Assembly (NCBI GenBank): GCA_031772625.1
Contig: CM062817.1
Coordinates: forward strand, 953,043,705-953,107,704
Source: Pinus tabuliformis
Lineage: Eukaryota > Streptophyta > Pinopsida > Pinales > Pinaceae
Direction of reading: 5' to 3'
DNA length: 64,000 nt
Part shown: piece by piece, positions 43,043-54,041 of the stretch
Position numbering within the stretch: position 1 is the stretch's first letter
How the letters are laid out: each line of letters starts with the position of its first letter
The notes under the pieces: generated by a model
Seen by the model: the letters and a program-made list of their open reading frames with translations, nothing else
Told to the model about the DNA's origin: nothing
Databases searched by the model: none
Translations under genes and position numbers: made by a program

Positions 43043-45899
43043 GTGTTTACCATGCCAGGAGGGTTCATTAGAAAAGAGCCTACAGATTCAAAGAAGTTAC
43101 GGGAAACCCCTGAGGTGGTGGACCTGTTTTCTCGTGCACGATGGATGTCATTCTGTGACAAGCTTCAAGGTCACGATGACGAGGTGGCAGAAGAATTCTT
43201 GCGATCCTTGCAGCCAAAGTCAAAGACGTTGGCCATTGTCAACTTCAGAGGTTTGACCCTCAGACTCGCCTCACAGTTCATTAGCAGAGTCACTGATCTA
43301 CCAATGGGGGTACCTTGGGATAAGGAGGAGAGAAAACTGGGTGAGAAAGCTAAGAAGGAGTTCTTTTTTCCAGAGGAACAATTTTCAGAAGACAAGAATG
43401 GAGTTGGAAGGACCAGCCTACAGCCGTTCTAGAGTGAGGTCAGCCTCCAAATTATGAAGTATATCACGTGCGAGGGGCGATTCATCATCGTGTATGGATA
43501 TCATTTCTGGATGCTCATAGAACTTAGGCACCAAATGGACCTACCCTCAGAGAAAAAGTTGAGCATTCCTTACTTCCTCCTGCAGTCCATGACTGAGTGT
43601 GCCACCAAATTGAGAGAGGGAACGCCAGACCAGATAGCCCATCATGGGCTCATTAAGCTCCTCGTGGAAGATGCACTCCACACGTACACCGTCCCTCTCT
43701 CCTGGGAAACCTTTCGAAATTTGACTAAGGATGATGACATCCGAGTGTTGGCTAAGGAGCTCACCTCCTCCAGCAGCGAGGAGAAGGAACCCATTCAAGT
43801 AGAGAAGAAAGGTAAAGGCCAAGAAACCATGGCCAAAACACCAAAGAAAGAACATAAGGGAAAACAAGAGAAAGACCAAGCTGCCAAAACAGAGGGTGAC
43901 AAAACCACACTAACACCCAGGGAGAAACGACTACAGAGCAGGGTGGAAAGGACTGAAAAAGTCCATGTCAGTGAGGGCACCTCTAAGGCAGCCTCAGCAA
44001 AATTGAAAGAAAAATCACCCTCATCCAAGCAGGCTAAAACGGTGCCGTCTATTTCTACAGGAAAGTTAAAAATGGCTTCTATAGGAAGCCAGAAATCAGC
44101 CACTACAGGGCTTTCTACAGGAAGTCCTGAGAAAGGAAAACAGAAGGAGAAAACAGCCGAAATTCTTGCTAGGGAGGCAGCAGCTGTGCTGGCCACCCTA
44201 AGTACCTCTCCCAAGCCAAAGGAGAAATGAAAGAGGGAGACTCCTCTGTATTTCAAAGCGAGGAGAAGTGTAAGAATTAAAACCAGCAGGCCCCAACCTC
44301 CATCCAAAGACCCAATTACCATTGAAGACACCCCTACCTCGCCAAAGGAGAAGTCCCCCTCCAAAGTATCAGTCACTTATGAGCGGGGGAGCCCGAAGAC
44401 AACTACCTGGAGGGAGAGAATGGAAAGGTCAGCTTCAAAAACCCCTCTACAGGATGCTGAAGCAGTTCTACAGGAAACATTAGCCAGGCTCAAGGAGACT
44501 GAAAGAATGGAGGGGGAGGCAGCCACATCACCACAAAGGGAAGAAGAGGTAGAACACATTATGGAGCCTAGCCCCCAGCCCAGCTTGAGCTCTTATTATA
44601 ACTTTTTGGAGGCTGGGAAAATTATTCCACAAAAATTCACAGTGCCGCTTTTCTTTGCGCTGGAGGAAGAAAGAGTGAGGACCCACACATGGATGAGGAT
44701 AGCTAAATCTAAAGGAGTAGCAGATATAGGCCCCTTGGAGGAACAACTCAAGGAGGCAAGAAGGGAATTAGCTATGGCAAAACACGTGGGAAACTGCCAG
44801 TGAGTATTTCTATAGGAAGAGAATGAGAAGCTCAAACTACAGCTACAGGAACAGAGGAAAGAAAGGGGCACAACATCAGAGGACACTACAACAGAACCTC
44901 AAGGCAAAGAAGGAATGCAAGCTGATCTTGAGGAACTAATCCAACAACTACAGGAAAGGGAATTGCAAGCAAATATAGAGATACAAGCTCTCAAACAGCA
45001 GTTGCAAGAAAAAGAGGCACAACTGGCCTGCATGGCCAGTTGGGCTATGGATGCTCTACAATGTAGGCAGCCGGCCAAATCTTATGGCCTATACCTACGG
45101 GACCAGTGGCTGCAATTCCAAATTAATGCATTAGCACAGAGGGGTATCTCCCAGATCCAAAACCCCCAGCAGTTCACATATTTATGCAACATCAGCTCCA
45201 TAGAGGACAAGGCCAAGCTATTAGAGTTCTACCTCCATAATTTGGCCCTTCATAACGTAGCTTCATGGGACCCCAACACAGTCGTGGGAGATATGCAGCT
45301 GATGGCATTTACCTCATGGTTAAACCACGAAGAAAAGAGAGCGACAGAGGTCAAAGATGTTATGAACCGAGAGTTACATGAACCACTGTTAATTAGAGCA
45401 GAGCCAAGGGACCCCACTGCATTGATATCCGCCCACCAACACCTAGCAACCAACCCTCAGGCTTTACTAAAATACATGGATCAGTAGGCTCAGGCTATAG
45501 CACATTTCGAGGATATGGAGCGATTATTAGGGGACAATTGTGTTCATGCTTGCACCCGAAGGTGGAACACATTGTCCCATAGCCTCAAAATCAGGGAGTA
45601 TCACACTCCAACTAGAATGAGGGAGGGCCTAGTATGGGTACCTCTCTACAAGAAGTCCATGCAGAACCTCCAGGCCAGCTAGATCGGCCTCAAGCTAAGC
45701 CCACATTTTCTTTTGGGATTGGTAGAAGGAAGCATAGAAAAAGAAGAGCATAAGCAATGGGAAGAGGTGGAAAAGAAGGCCGGGTTCCATGACAGTGAGG
45801 AGGATACTACTTCAAAAGCCTGGGATGTGAGAGTGGCAAATAAAGTAATGAAAGACGAGGAGCTGGACTAGCTGCTCAGGGATGAGCAATCGTTTTAGC
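43043..45899 (+). pseudogene. TE8 third ORF, about 950 codons with few stops
   Basis: A single reading frame runs from an ATG at 43049-43051 (first upstream in-frame codons from 43043) to about 45899, interrupted only by isolated stops (43430, 44228, 44801, near 44813, 45485, then near the end). The frame never shifts. Layout: a globular N-terminal domain (RVTDLPMGVPWDKEE, GRFIIVYGYHFWMLIEL) to about 43790; a Lys/Ser/Thr-rich charged linker to about 44410; a strongly predicted coiled coil with LEEQLKEARREL and LQERELQ-type heptads to about 45060; and a C-terminal globular part (WLQFQINALAQRGISQI). No signal peptide or membrane segment is seen, so it is not a classic envelope protein. Function unknown; probably related to the TE4 third ORF. 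Confidence 0.7.
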
Positions 45900-45909
45900 A
45901 GGGGGGTGA

Positions 45910-47396
45910 TGATGAGCCCCAAATTTGGTAACATTTTGGGCTCATTTGGCCTAATTACCCTTGTTCAATCCTTCATTTTTCATAACTTATGCATTATTTT
46001 TTAATATGTTTATGTCATTTGTACGAATAAGGGTAGTCACTATTCCTAGGTGGCTAACACGTGCTCATTTCAGGATTTTTTGACACATGTTGGAGCAAAA
46101 CTGAGCAGACATAAGCTAGGAGATAGCCAAGCTTGGGTTGAGGATTCGTAGGGGGGTTTTCTATGGCATTAAATAGCCTCCCTCGAGATCTTCACCCCCA
46201 ACTCCGAGCTCCAAAGGCCACCAAAACCGGATCTTGAAGGCAGCCAAACAGATTTCTTGGAAGGAGCTGTTCACTCACAGTTTGGGTAGCCAAGTCCCAT
46301 AGATTTAGGAGGCCAGCTAGGGCCTCGTGGTGTATAAATGTTAAGGCCTCAACCTTCGAAAAGGACTTTTTGAAAAACTCTTGCATATTCTGTACTACAG
46401 TGCTGCTAGCTCTGTTTTGTTCTTTTGTAGCCATTGTTGGCATAACTCTTGACTTATGATTATTTTTTGATAATGGGAAGCAGTCAGATTTGATATCAGC
46501 TCTAAGTTTTCTATAGGAGCCATAGCTCTCGGGGTTGGGCCCAACCTGAGAGCCTAGGGCCTCCTTCTTTTTATTGTTAGCTTTCCTTTAAGCAATGTGA
46601 TTTTCCTTTCATGCATTTGAAACGTGGTTTTGTTGAGTAAGATTTAGTTGTGTTGGTTAAATAGGTCATTGTTGAGGAATATAATTGCTTCAGATGTGTA
46701 GAACAGATTGATAGGATAATAATTGATAAAGCTCCAGAAAAAGGGTTGCCTGCACTCTCAGTTTCACCTCTCCCTTATTGGATCAAGGGCTGGAATTGCA
46801 GAAACAGTGCTGCCCAACAAAAACACTAGTTTGCTTGACCATGCAATCTTTGGTGTAATGTCTTCATTTGTAGAGGTTAGTCATGCGTTCAGACCTTTGT
46901 GGATGTTTCTTTTATTAAGTGCTATACATGGTTCTCTTTGGAAATAAAGTTGTTGTTCATTTGTTTCGTTGATAGTTAGGATAGATTAGCTAAGATTTTG
47001 ATTGTGTGCAGGATTTGGTTGATTCGGTTAAGTACACACCATGCAGGGCATATCCATCCATCTCTCATCCACCTAAGCTTTGTCCAAGCCATCTGCTCCA
47101 TCTCCTAGTTAGCTTCCTCGTCTCACAACCATTCTTCTGTCCACGTAACCCTACCTTCTTGATCTTCCATTGCCTTAGCCTTCCTTAAGTCAAGTTAGCT
47201 TTCCACATCCTCCCATCACTTCATCCATCAGTCACTGGGTCATTTCAGACCACTACCCTACCTCTCTATCCATTCATGCATCCTCTTTCACTCACCCATC
47301 CTCCAAAATCCAATTTTAGAACATCCTGTAGAAATTCTTGAACATCCTGTAGAAATCCCTGAAACATACTGTAGAACCCCTGCAGACTTCCTGTAG
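45910..47396 (+). repeat. 3' LTR of TE8 (end uncertain)
   Basis: It starts TGATGAGCCCCAAATTTGG after a purine run (GCAGGGGGG). The first 165 bases match 36497-36661. A TATA-like ATTAAATAG lies near 46170. Three complementary CTACAGGA motifs lie at 47324, 47345 and 47389, the last clear link to the element. The true right end was not found; the stretch to about 47830 is CT-rich with no coding signal I trust. Confidence 0.6.
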
Positions 47397-47836
47397 AAGC
47401 TCACAAGTGAGGTTGATGGATAGCCAAACTTTGTGAAACTCTCTGGAAGGTTGTTAGGGACTCCTTAGACCTTCTCTGAGCCTTCCCAACCTTTTCCAAG
47501 CATTCCCCTTCCTTGATCCACCCCTGCACAGTAAAAAGCCAGTTAAAACACATGTATGATAATTCTGATAACTTATTTGAAAACACAAAAAGATGTTTCC
47601 TTCAGATAGAGATAGCCTAGGCATGTGCATTTTACCTTCATGGAAGTAATGGCATCTCTTCTAATAGTTTTCATTCTCTCCTATGCATTAGTAGGACAAG
47701 CTGGTAGAATTAGGGTTTGCTAGGGTTTATGTTACTTTTTGGCTTTCAGTTTCTTTCTGCAAGTAGATCAGCTTCCTCTGAGTTAGCTTCCATCCATCAG
47801 TTAAAAAGCTTCTTCTAAGAGCTCATAGAAGTTGGC

Positions 47837-48131
47837 TTGAGCCCTAGCGGACTTGTGCCAGCTGACCAAGTGACAATTGCAGCAAGAGCTAGTACTTGTG
47901 CATACAGCACCGTCGCTTCCAAGTTTGTTACGAACTACTGGGTTGATAAAATTAAAGAAGGGTGTTCCAGGAGTTGCAGCATTATTGTTTCAATACTGGG
48001 GCCCACCAATAGCTCCAGATTTTTTGCCTCCTCAAATTAGTCCTTTTTGTCACACGTGTGAAAGGAACGATGACCCAATGAGGTGTATGAACCAATCATA
48101 TGGGGAGAGAGAAGAATGTGTTGTGAAATAA
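47837..48131 (+). other. Possible exon or gene fragment
   Basis: Overlapping short frames read VTNYWVDKIKEG and GVAALLFQYWGPPIAPDFL, then FCHTCERNDDPMRCMNQSY. The wording looks protein-like, with a frameshift between the two halves near 47960. I cannot assign a family, and chance is possible. Confidence 0.25.
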
Positions 48132-48648
48132 TGATGCCAAATGAGGATGGAGGTATCTCTTATATATATGAATCGATTAGGGTTAAAGTACGTGTTTGTT
48201 GGGCTTCATGAGCCTACATGATTATGTGGCTGACCTTAAGAATTCGCACATGTGTGGGCTTCACTTGGAAAGCATATTTCTCCTTGTCCAGATTTAGTGA
48301 TCTTTAGGTCAATTTTCGTCCTCTCGAAAAGTGGAATTCAATGCAATAACTATATCCGATGTGGCCTCTTTTTGGGCATGCTCCTTGTTAGGAACTACCT
48401 TAGCAACACCTCCCTTCTTTTTATGTGCTACTTTTTCTTGGGCTACTATTGCTCATCTTCTTTCTTTTTTTGCGCTTCTTTCTCTCAAGTTGTAGGATTC
48501 TCAGCTTCCTTTCCTTTTTGCATTGTTGTGGCCTGCATAGAGGAGATTTCTCTGCCTTTACTTATAACAATGTAAACTTTGAAACGTGAACTGATACTGT
48601 TACCCGTTTCGTAGAGGTAGCAAAAAAATGACCCGATTTTCAAAAGTG
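48132..48648. other. No recognised features
   Basis: Mixed-composition sequence with a pyrimidine-rich stretch at about 48400-48500. I see no gene, repeat or RNA signal. Confidence 0.4.
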
Positions 48649-48775
48649 GTGATGCAGAATACACATGTTTTTTTTAGAACATGGTTTTTGGAACTTTAAT
48701 TTTTTTCATGTGCATTAAGTTTTAGAATGGTAGTGATTTTCATGCTGATTTTAAAAAGTGAGTATTCTGCATCAC
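48649..48775. repeat. 14-bp perfect inverted repeat, MITE-like
   Basis: GTGATGCAGAATAC (48649-48662) is exactly complementary to GTATTCTGCATCAC (48762-48775), 99 bp apart in AT-rich DNA. It could be the inner or terminal part of a small non-autonomous DNA transposon. No target duplication was identified. Confidence 0.5.
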
Positions 48776-50027
48776 ACCCTTTTTTTAAAAGACCTATTTT
48801 TTGGCTTCAAATTTTCTAGTGTGTGAAATGTAAAAAATTATTTTCTAAATTTGATAGTTTTTGAAGTGGTCATTTTATTCATATTTTCTTGTTCTCTATC
48901 TTTTTTTTTTTTTTTTAGTGGGGTTTTTATTGTTTTGCGTTTTTAAATTAGAAAGTCGATAGTTTGAATTTTAGATAATCTACATATTTATACATCCTTA
49001 ATTAATTTTTCAATCCACATGAAATAATTGTTTCTAAAAAACAACATTTTTTAACAATGGACATAAAAATAACCATTTTTAACATAAATATAACAAAAAA
49101 ATTAAACGTTTTGATAATTTTTTGCTAGAATTAACATGTCAAAATCACAATTTTTATACAAAAATATTAACTAAAAATGGTCAAACAATAGTTTTTTTTA
49201 TGAATTTCATGTAAAAAAAATAATAATAACAACTTTTTTTTTCAAACAATAATAATTAACTTAAAAATCAATGCGAAAATCACAGTTGTGCTCTCTCTTT
49301 CTTTCACATACCAGACTCTTGATGGAAATTTCACCTCTTTTGAACTTTTCCAATCTGAGATTAGCTTCTTATCACTTAAAGCACTTGAAATATTTGTAGG
49401 CATGAGCTCAGGTGGAGTTCGTTCACCAATGTTTTTTGAAGATACACCTTTAAGACTCTTTGGTCTAGAAAGATTCACAAAAATTTTCCTTGATGCCATT
49501 TTCCTAAAAAAGAACACATAAATTAGTAAATAAAAAAACATATTAACTTAAATTAACAACAAAAATATACCATAAATTTTTTATTTGTATAATCAGAATT
49601 GCCCAGCCACCTCTAACGGGCAGGCGGGTCGATGGGCAAGCGGGAGGTCAGGTGAGGGATAATGAGACTAAGTGCACAATTAGGCAAGTATGGGCGAGCC
49701 CCTACCCATGCGCCCCCCACAACCCCCTGACGACTACATTGAAGCCCCGATCCCATTAACTTATTCCTCTCACGAGAGATCTCTTGTCTAGATTCACTAC
49801 ACATTAATAATTAAAGTAACACGCCTGATCCAATCTCCGAAAATGATGATGATGACAAATCCCTCGATATGATTACCAAGTTATTGTACTCCCTGCATCC
49901 ATCAAATCTGTGTTTTCTCTTTGTTTCGCTCGCCAACTCTGTATTTCTTCGTGGTCCATCCTTTGCATGCCACACTAGATGTTTGTTTTCAGCTGAATTT
50001 TCTATTTGAACGAAGCTTCCTAAGCTT
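48776..50027. other. AT-rich intergenic region
   Basis: A/T-rich with poly(T) near 48902-48917 and AAT-rich runs near 49218-49255. On the minus strand about 49260-49500 is open and reads KIFVNLSRPKSLKGVSSKN and PSRVWYVKERES. It could be an exon, but there is no supporting context. Otherwise nothing was recognised. Confidence 0.35.
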
Positions 50028-50830
50028 CCCCCCCTCCCCGGCCCCCCTCCCCTTCCCTCACCCTACCCCCTACCGTCCCCCCACACTCCCGCGCCCCATC
50101 CCCCCTCGCCCCCCGCCCCCGCCCCCCTCCATCCCCCCAAACCCCCGCCCCCCCCATCCCCCCAAACCCCCTACACCCCCCAACCCCTCCCCGCGGCCGC
50201 CCCTCGCCACTGCGCCCACCCCCCAACCCCCGCCCAACTGTACCCTTCCCCAGCCCCCACCCACCCCTACCCCCGTGCCCTACCCCTACCCCCCTCCCCC
50301 CCCGCCCCCCCCCGCCCACCCCCTACCCCCCACCTTAAACCCCCCCCCAACCCCCTACCCGCGCCCCCCCCCCCTTACCCCCCCCCAACCCCCTACCCTT
50401 AACCCCCCCCCTCACCCCCGCCCACTCCCTACCCCCCCCTCCCCACCTTACCCCCTACCCCGTACCTACGCACCCCCCCTTACCCCCTACCCCCTACACC
50501 CCCCCATCCCCAACCCCCTACCCCCCCCCCCTCACCCCCGCCCACCCCCTACCCCCTCCCCCCCTTACACCCTACCCGCGCCCTACCCTTACGCCCCCGC
50601 CCACCCCCTATCCCCCACCTTACCCCCCTCGCCAACCCCCTACCCACGCCCCCCCCCCCCCCCCCCCTTACCCCCCCCCCAACCCCCTACCCTTAACCCC
50701 TCACCCCCGCCCACCCCCTACCCCCCCTCCCCACCTTACCCCCTACCCGCGCACCCCCCCTTACCCCCTACCCCCTGCACCCCCCTATCCCCTACCCCGC
50801 CGGCCGCCCCCCCCCCCCAACTTACCCCTT
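50028..50830. repeat. Extreme C-rich low-complexity tract
   Basis: About 800 bases are almost entirely C, with sprinkled TA, TT, AC and occasional G. Recurrent phrases are CCCCTACC and CTTACCCC. Any translation is meaningless poly-proline. It begins sharply after AAGCTTCC and ends at CTTACCCCTTACAATC. It would form i-motif or G-quadruplex structure if real. The lack of ordinary sequence makes a base-calling or assembly artefact equally possible. Confidence 0.8.
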
Positions 50831-50925
50831 ACAATCTTATTTTTGGAAATAAGATTAGCATATGGATACAAATCCATGGTAAAATAGATAAAGGCTAGGC
50901 TAGGTTTAGGAGATATTATTCAACT

Positions 50926-52340
50926 GTGTACCACCCTGTTACAGTTAGGATCATTGCAAAGGAATGTCCAAACGATAAAATTGATCTCTTTTGTTGTTTC
51001 ATTAACTTTAGAATAACTTTTGACACCATTTGTGAGACAAATATATGGAAGAGGATGAAAGAGATAATGGTTCCTCTTGATTTGAGGGTTGTTATGAGAA
51101 AGCTATACAAGAATGTTACTTCCAACTTTAAGGCCATTGCGGGTTTGAAAGAAATTAAATGCAATATTGAAGTGAAGCAAGTGTGTCCCTTATCCCATAC
51201 CCTTTTTCGCATATACATTGATAACCTAAAGAAGTGTTTGGAGGATACAAATTGTGCTAGTCCCACATTCACTAGTATAGACAAACTCTTCTCCTTTATG
51301 TTGACGATATTGTTCTCTTAGAAATGAATTATTACAATCTTGGAAAGGAACTAATAATCCTCCAATATTTTTCTCAAAGATGGGTATGACAGTTAATACT
51401 AACAAACCTAAATCCATGATAATTAAATCCAAAAAGACCATATATGCTACTTTCATATATGATAACAACTACTTGGAGGAATTTATTTCATACAAATATG
51501 TTGGAATCAACATCCATCACAAGCTCAATTGGAATTATAGCATTTAGAAAAGGATGAATCTAGGACGGAAATCTTACTATGAGATTGAAAACATTTGTAA
51601 GTCAACAAATTTTTGGAGATGTGATAAAAAGAAACTCCTCTTTTCCATCATTCATGTTCTTTTATGTGGATGTGAGGTTTGGGGTCGCAACATCTCCATA
51701 TAGTCATGTAGGAATATAGAATAGATCCAAAGCAATCTATAATCTACAATCTTGAGATTAATGGAAATACTCCCTATTATATCCCCATATTGAAGCAAAT
51801 ATTTCATCCATTGAAAGCATGGATATGACTGGGTATCTTACGTATAAGAAGAAATTAAGCAACATCGAAGCCAAAATTATATTCTAAAATTTCTTCTAAC
51901 TCTAGCCAAAAGCCCCACCTTTGACTTAAGCGGGAATGACATAAGGATACCCGATCATGGCTTGATCATTATGGGATAAAGGAGGAGATTATTTTGTATA
52001 ATAAGGATAACATTAAAAATATTATTACTTCAATATTTAAAAGAAATTGTGGGCTTATAAAGATTTAGAGGAAAAATTGAAACTAAAATTTTATGAGGTG
52101 ATCAACCCCAACCTTGAAAACCAAAAGTATCTCTCTATCTTGACTACTGTTAAGAAGAAAATGAATATTTCTCAAATAAGAACAAGTTCTTATGAGCTTC
52201 ATAGTGAAAGTGTGCACTCGTCAATTCCCAAAACACAATGAAATGAAAGTTTGTCACCTTTACTAGAGTAAGAGAGTTGAATATGAAAAATATTTTCTCT
52301 TATATTATCCATCTTATTTTTACCTTTAATCTAATTTTCA
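50926..52340 (+). pseudogene. LINE (non-LTR) reverse transcriptase relic
   Basis: The open stretch 50926-51321 reads IDLFCCFINFRITFDTICETNIWKRM, MVPLDLRVVMRKLY and VCPLSHTLFRIYIDNLKKCL. The last matches the LINE RT signature GVKQGCPLSP.LF..YI..L. The next block around 51298-51320 corresponds to the YADDI region but is degraded. A C-terminal stretch near 52160-52245 (RTSSYELHSE, SIPKTQ) and 52250-52320 resembles the tail of plant LINE ORF2. Heavily mutated; no poly(A) end was identified. Confidence 0.7.
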
Positions 52341-53440
52341 AATATTTATCACACTATCAGCCTTGAATTTTATGTTAGAAAACTATAATGACATTAAAAT
52401 GCTTCTCTTAATACCTATTAAACATAAAATTCTAAAAAATTAACATAATATTTTCTTCAAATTATTTAATAACATTCGACGCTGGCTATGCTCTTAAATA
52501 GTGATATTTGATGTACAAACAGATATTAAATAAATGTTATAAATAAAAGTAAGCAACTTAGAACTTATAGAAGACAATAAAATAAATGACTTCATATGTT
52601 ACGAAATGTAGTGATGTGAATGGGAAACTTTAATGTAATTGATATTATTGTATAGTTTAAGTGGTTTAATGAAAACGAATATGCATTTATCTGCAAGAGC
52701 TTGTATTTGTATTTATTTAGAAAATCTGTCTGTCTAAAGTTGATCTTTATCATACAAACTTATTTTATAAATTAATTTGGTATACTTCAAAAGAAGATAA
52801 AAGCGAATCTTTATCTACAAATAAGAAAATCTCATCTCATGTCTTCATATAGGTTAATCTTTATGCTATAAAATATTTTTATTTTATAGATCAATTTGAT
52901 ATATTTAAAAAAAAACATGAAAAGCAAAGTGAATCCTTGTCTACGAAGCAGACAATCTCATAGAACAATTTGATATATAACTTAACGACGAACTTAAAAA
53001 TCATGATAATAATAAATAATCTGGATGAACACGTTTAAATTGATACCAGTCGTTCTCGGCAACCGAATAGATATACATCTATTAAATATGTAACCTTAAT
53101 CATTGTTCGCAGTCGACCTTAGGAGAATAAGAGTTCAAAGAAGATATGAGGTTGATTCAATATTTAATTAATACAGCAACTGCGCACATATTGTCATGTA
53201 ATTACTGTAAGCTGATATTTTAAGCTGCAATAGATCTGTTCTAGGAAACCGAAACAATTCAATAATCTTATTTGATTTAAAAAGGCACAAAACCTCGAAT
53301 GACCGAGACAAAATAAAATATATGCAGACATCCTGCCAAGATTCAGGTGCTCATTGATGTCATACAGTATTTCATCCGCCATCCATAATCAAATGTCGAG
53401 ATTCTAAAATCAGACCTAATTCAACAAAACCTAAAGAAGT
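52341..53440. other. AT-rich region downstream of HyPRP gene
   Basis: AT-rich, without a gene. Related phrases such as AATCTTTAT and ATTAATTTGATAT recur at about 52740-52990, suggesting a degraded local duplication. The minus-strand HyPRP gene terminates into this side. Confidence 0.4.
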
Positions 53441-53443
53441 GGA

Positions 53444-53449
53444 TTTATT
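53444..53449 (-). terminator. Poly(A) signal downstream of HyPRP
   Basis: TTTATT on the plus strand is AATAAA on the minus strand, about 50 bases past the stop codon of the HyPRP gene. This is a plausible polyadenylation signal. Confidence 0.5.
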
Positions 53450-53497
53450 TATGAATAAAATATTCGACTGAGCGATACCAGCGCATGAACTGCCTCA

Positions 53498-53938
53498 CTA
53501 ATTGAGAGGTGGGCATTTGAATCTGGGGGGAGGGGTAGTGCCGCACTGAACAAAAAGCTCCAGAGCCAGCGGGAGGATGATATTGAGGTTAAGTAGCTTG
53601 AGGCGAATAGTTGTACAGAAGCACAGCGCTGCCTCCAGCTCCAAAACGCCTTGTATCAGTGGGCAGCACTGGTTGACAGTAGGGTTGCCAAGGCCTACGT
53701 GGACTAAACCCCCCAACAAATCAACGCAGGCTCCCAGTTTCAGTGCATCTATAGGGCAGCTGCCACCTCCATTGCCACCAGGGCTGCTTCCTCCTGGGCC
53801 ACTGGGAGTTCTTGGACTGTGACCATTTGAGGGATTACAGTTATAGCTGTCGCATCCCATCACAGGGGACACACTAGTTGCTATAGCAACCATAAACACA
53901 AAAACAAAATCTACCACCTTTACGTGCCGCAGCGCCAC
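53498..53938 (-). CDS. HyPRP / 8-cysteine-motif cell-wall protein, start codon lost
   Basis: 146 codons on the minus strand with no internal stop. The N-terminal 28 residues are a hydrophobic signal peptide. A short Gly/Ser/Pro linker follows (residues 35-60), then the eight-cysteine domain with Cys 61, 71, 91, 92, 106, 108, 132 and 142, the C-x9-C-x19-CC-x13-CxC-x23-C-x9-C spacing of Hydrophob_seed (DC2.15-like 14-kDa proline-rich) proteins. ELEAALCFCTT and LNLNIILPLALEL are family signatures. These are secreted, intronless lipid-transfer-like wall proteins in plants. The usual ATG is absent: the first codon is GTG (53936-53938), with ALRH following. The G-rich tract begins immediately upstream, so promoter and start are missing or corrupted. 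Confidence 0.9.
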   Translation of the reverse strand: MALRHVKVVDFVFVFMVAIATSVSPVMGCDSYNCNPSNGHSPRTPSGPGGSSPGGNGGGSCPIDALKLGACVDLLGGLVHVGLGNPTVNQCCPLIQGVLELEAALCFCTTIRLKLLNLNIILPLALELFVQCGTTPPPRFKCPPLN

Positions 53939-54041
53939 CCCCGGGCCGCCCCGCCCCGCCCGACCGGCGGCGGGTCGATTCCCGGAATCGACCCGCCGTC
54001 GGTCGGGCGGGGCGGGGCGGCTCGGGGGTGCCGCTGCCGCG
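53925..54041. repeat. Long near-perfect palindrome at the HyPRP start
   Basis: Arms 53941-53982 and 53984-54025 match at 40 of 42 positions around a single central base. The symmetry extends outward: CGTGCCGCAGCGCCACCC, which is the start of the HyPRP coding region, is mirrored by GGGTGCCGCTGCCGCGG with a few mismatches. So the gene's first codons exist as an inverted partial copy. This is a fold-back type structure. Confidence 0.85.

Larger units (their letters stand above)
36497..47396 (+). mobile_element. TE8: Athila-like Ty3 element with large third ORF
   Basis: LTR starts TGATGAGCCCCAAATTTGG are found at 36497 and 45910. The order between them is gag (N-terminally deleted), protease, RT, RNase H, integrase and a large third ORF. 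The RT wording (DAGFIYPISDSEWVSS) is typical of Athila. The 5' LTR is truncated: only about 165 bases remain before the sequence jumps into gag. The right end is not fixed; the CTACAGGA motif shared with the interior is last seen at 47389-47396. Stops are few compared with the nest at 263-32541, suggesting a younger element. Confidence 0.75.

Noticed and set aside
43795..44376. 193-codon minus-strand ORF
   Set aside because: It lies opposite the Lys/Ser-rich linker of the TE8 third ORF. The plus strand has the consistent frame and the motifs; the minus ORF is a shadow of low-complexity composition.
46192..46443. 83-codon minus-strand ORF in TE8 LTR
   Set aside because: No recognisable domain, and it lies in presumed U3/R sequence. 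Probably chance.
49921..50898. 325-codon proline-rich ORF across the C-rich tract
   Set aside because: Almost all of its length is translated homopolymeric C. Composition alone explains the open frame, and there is no protein-like start, domain or codon pattern.
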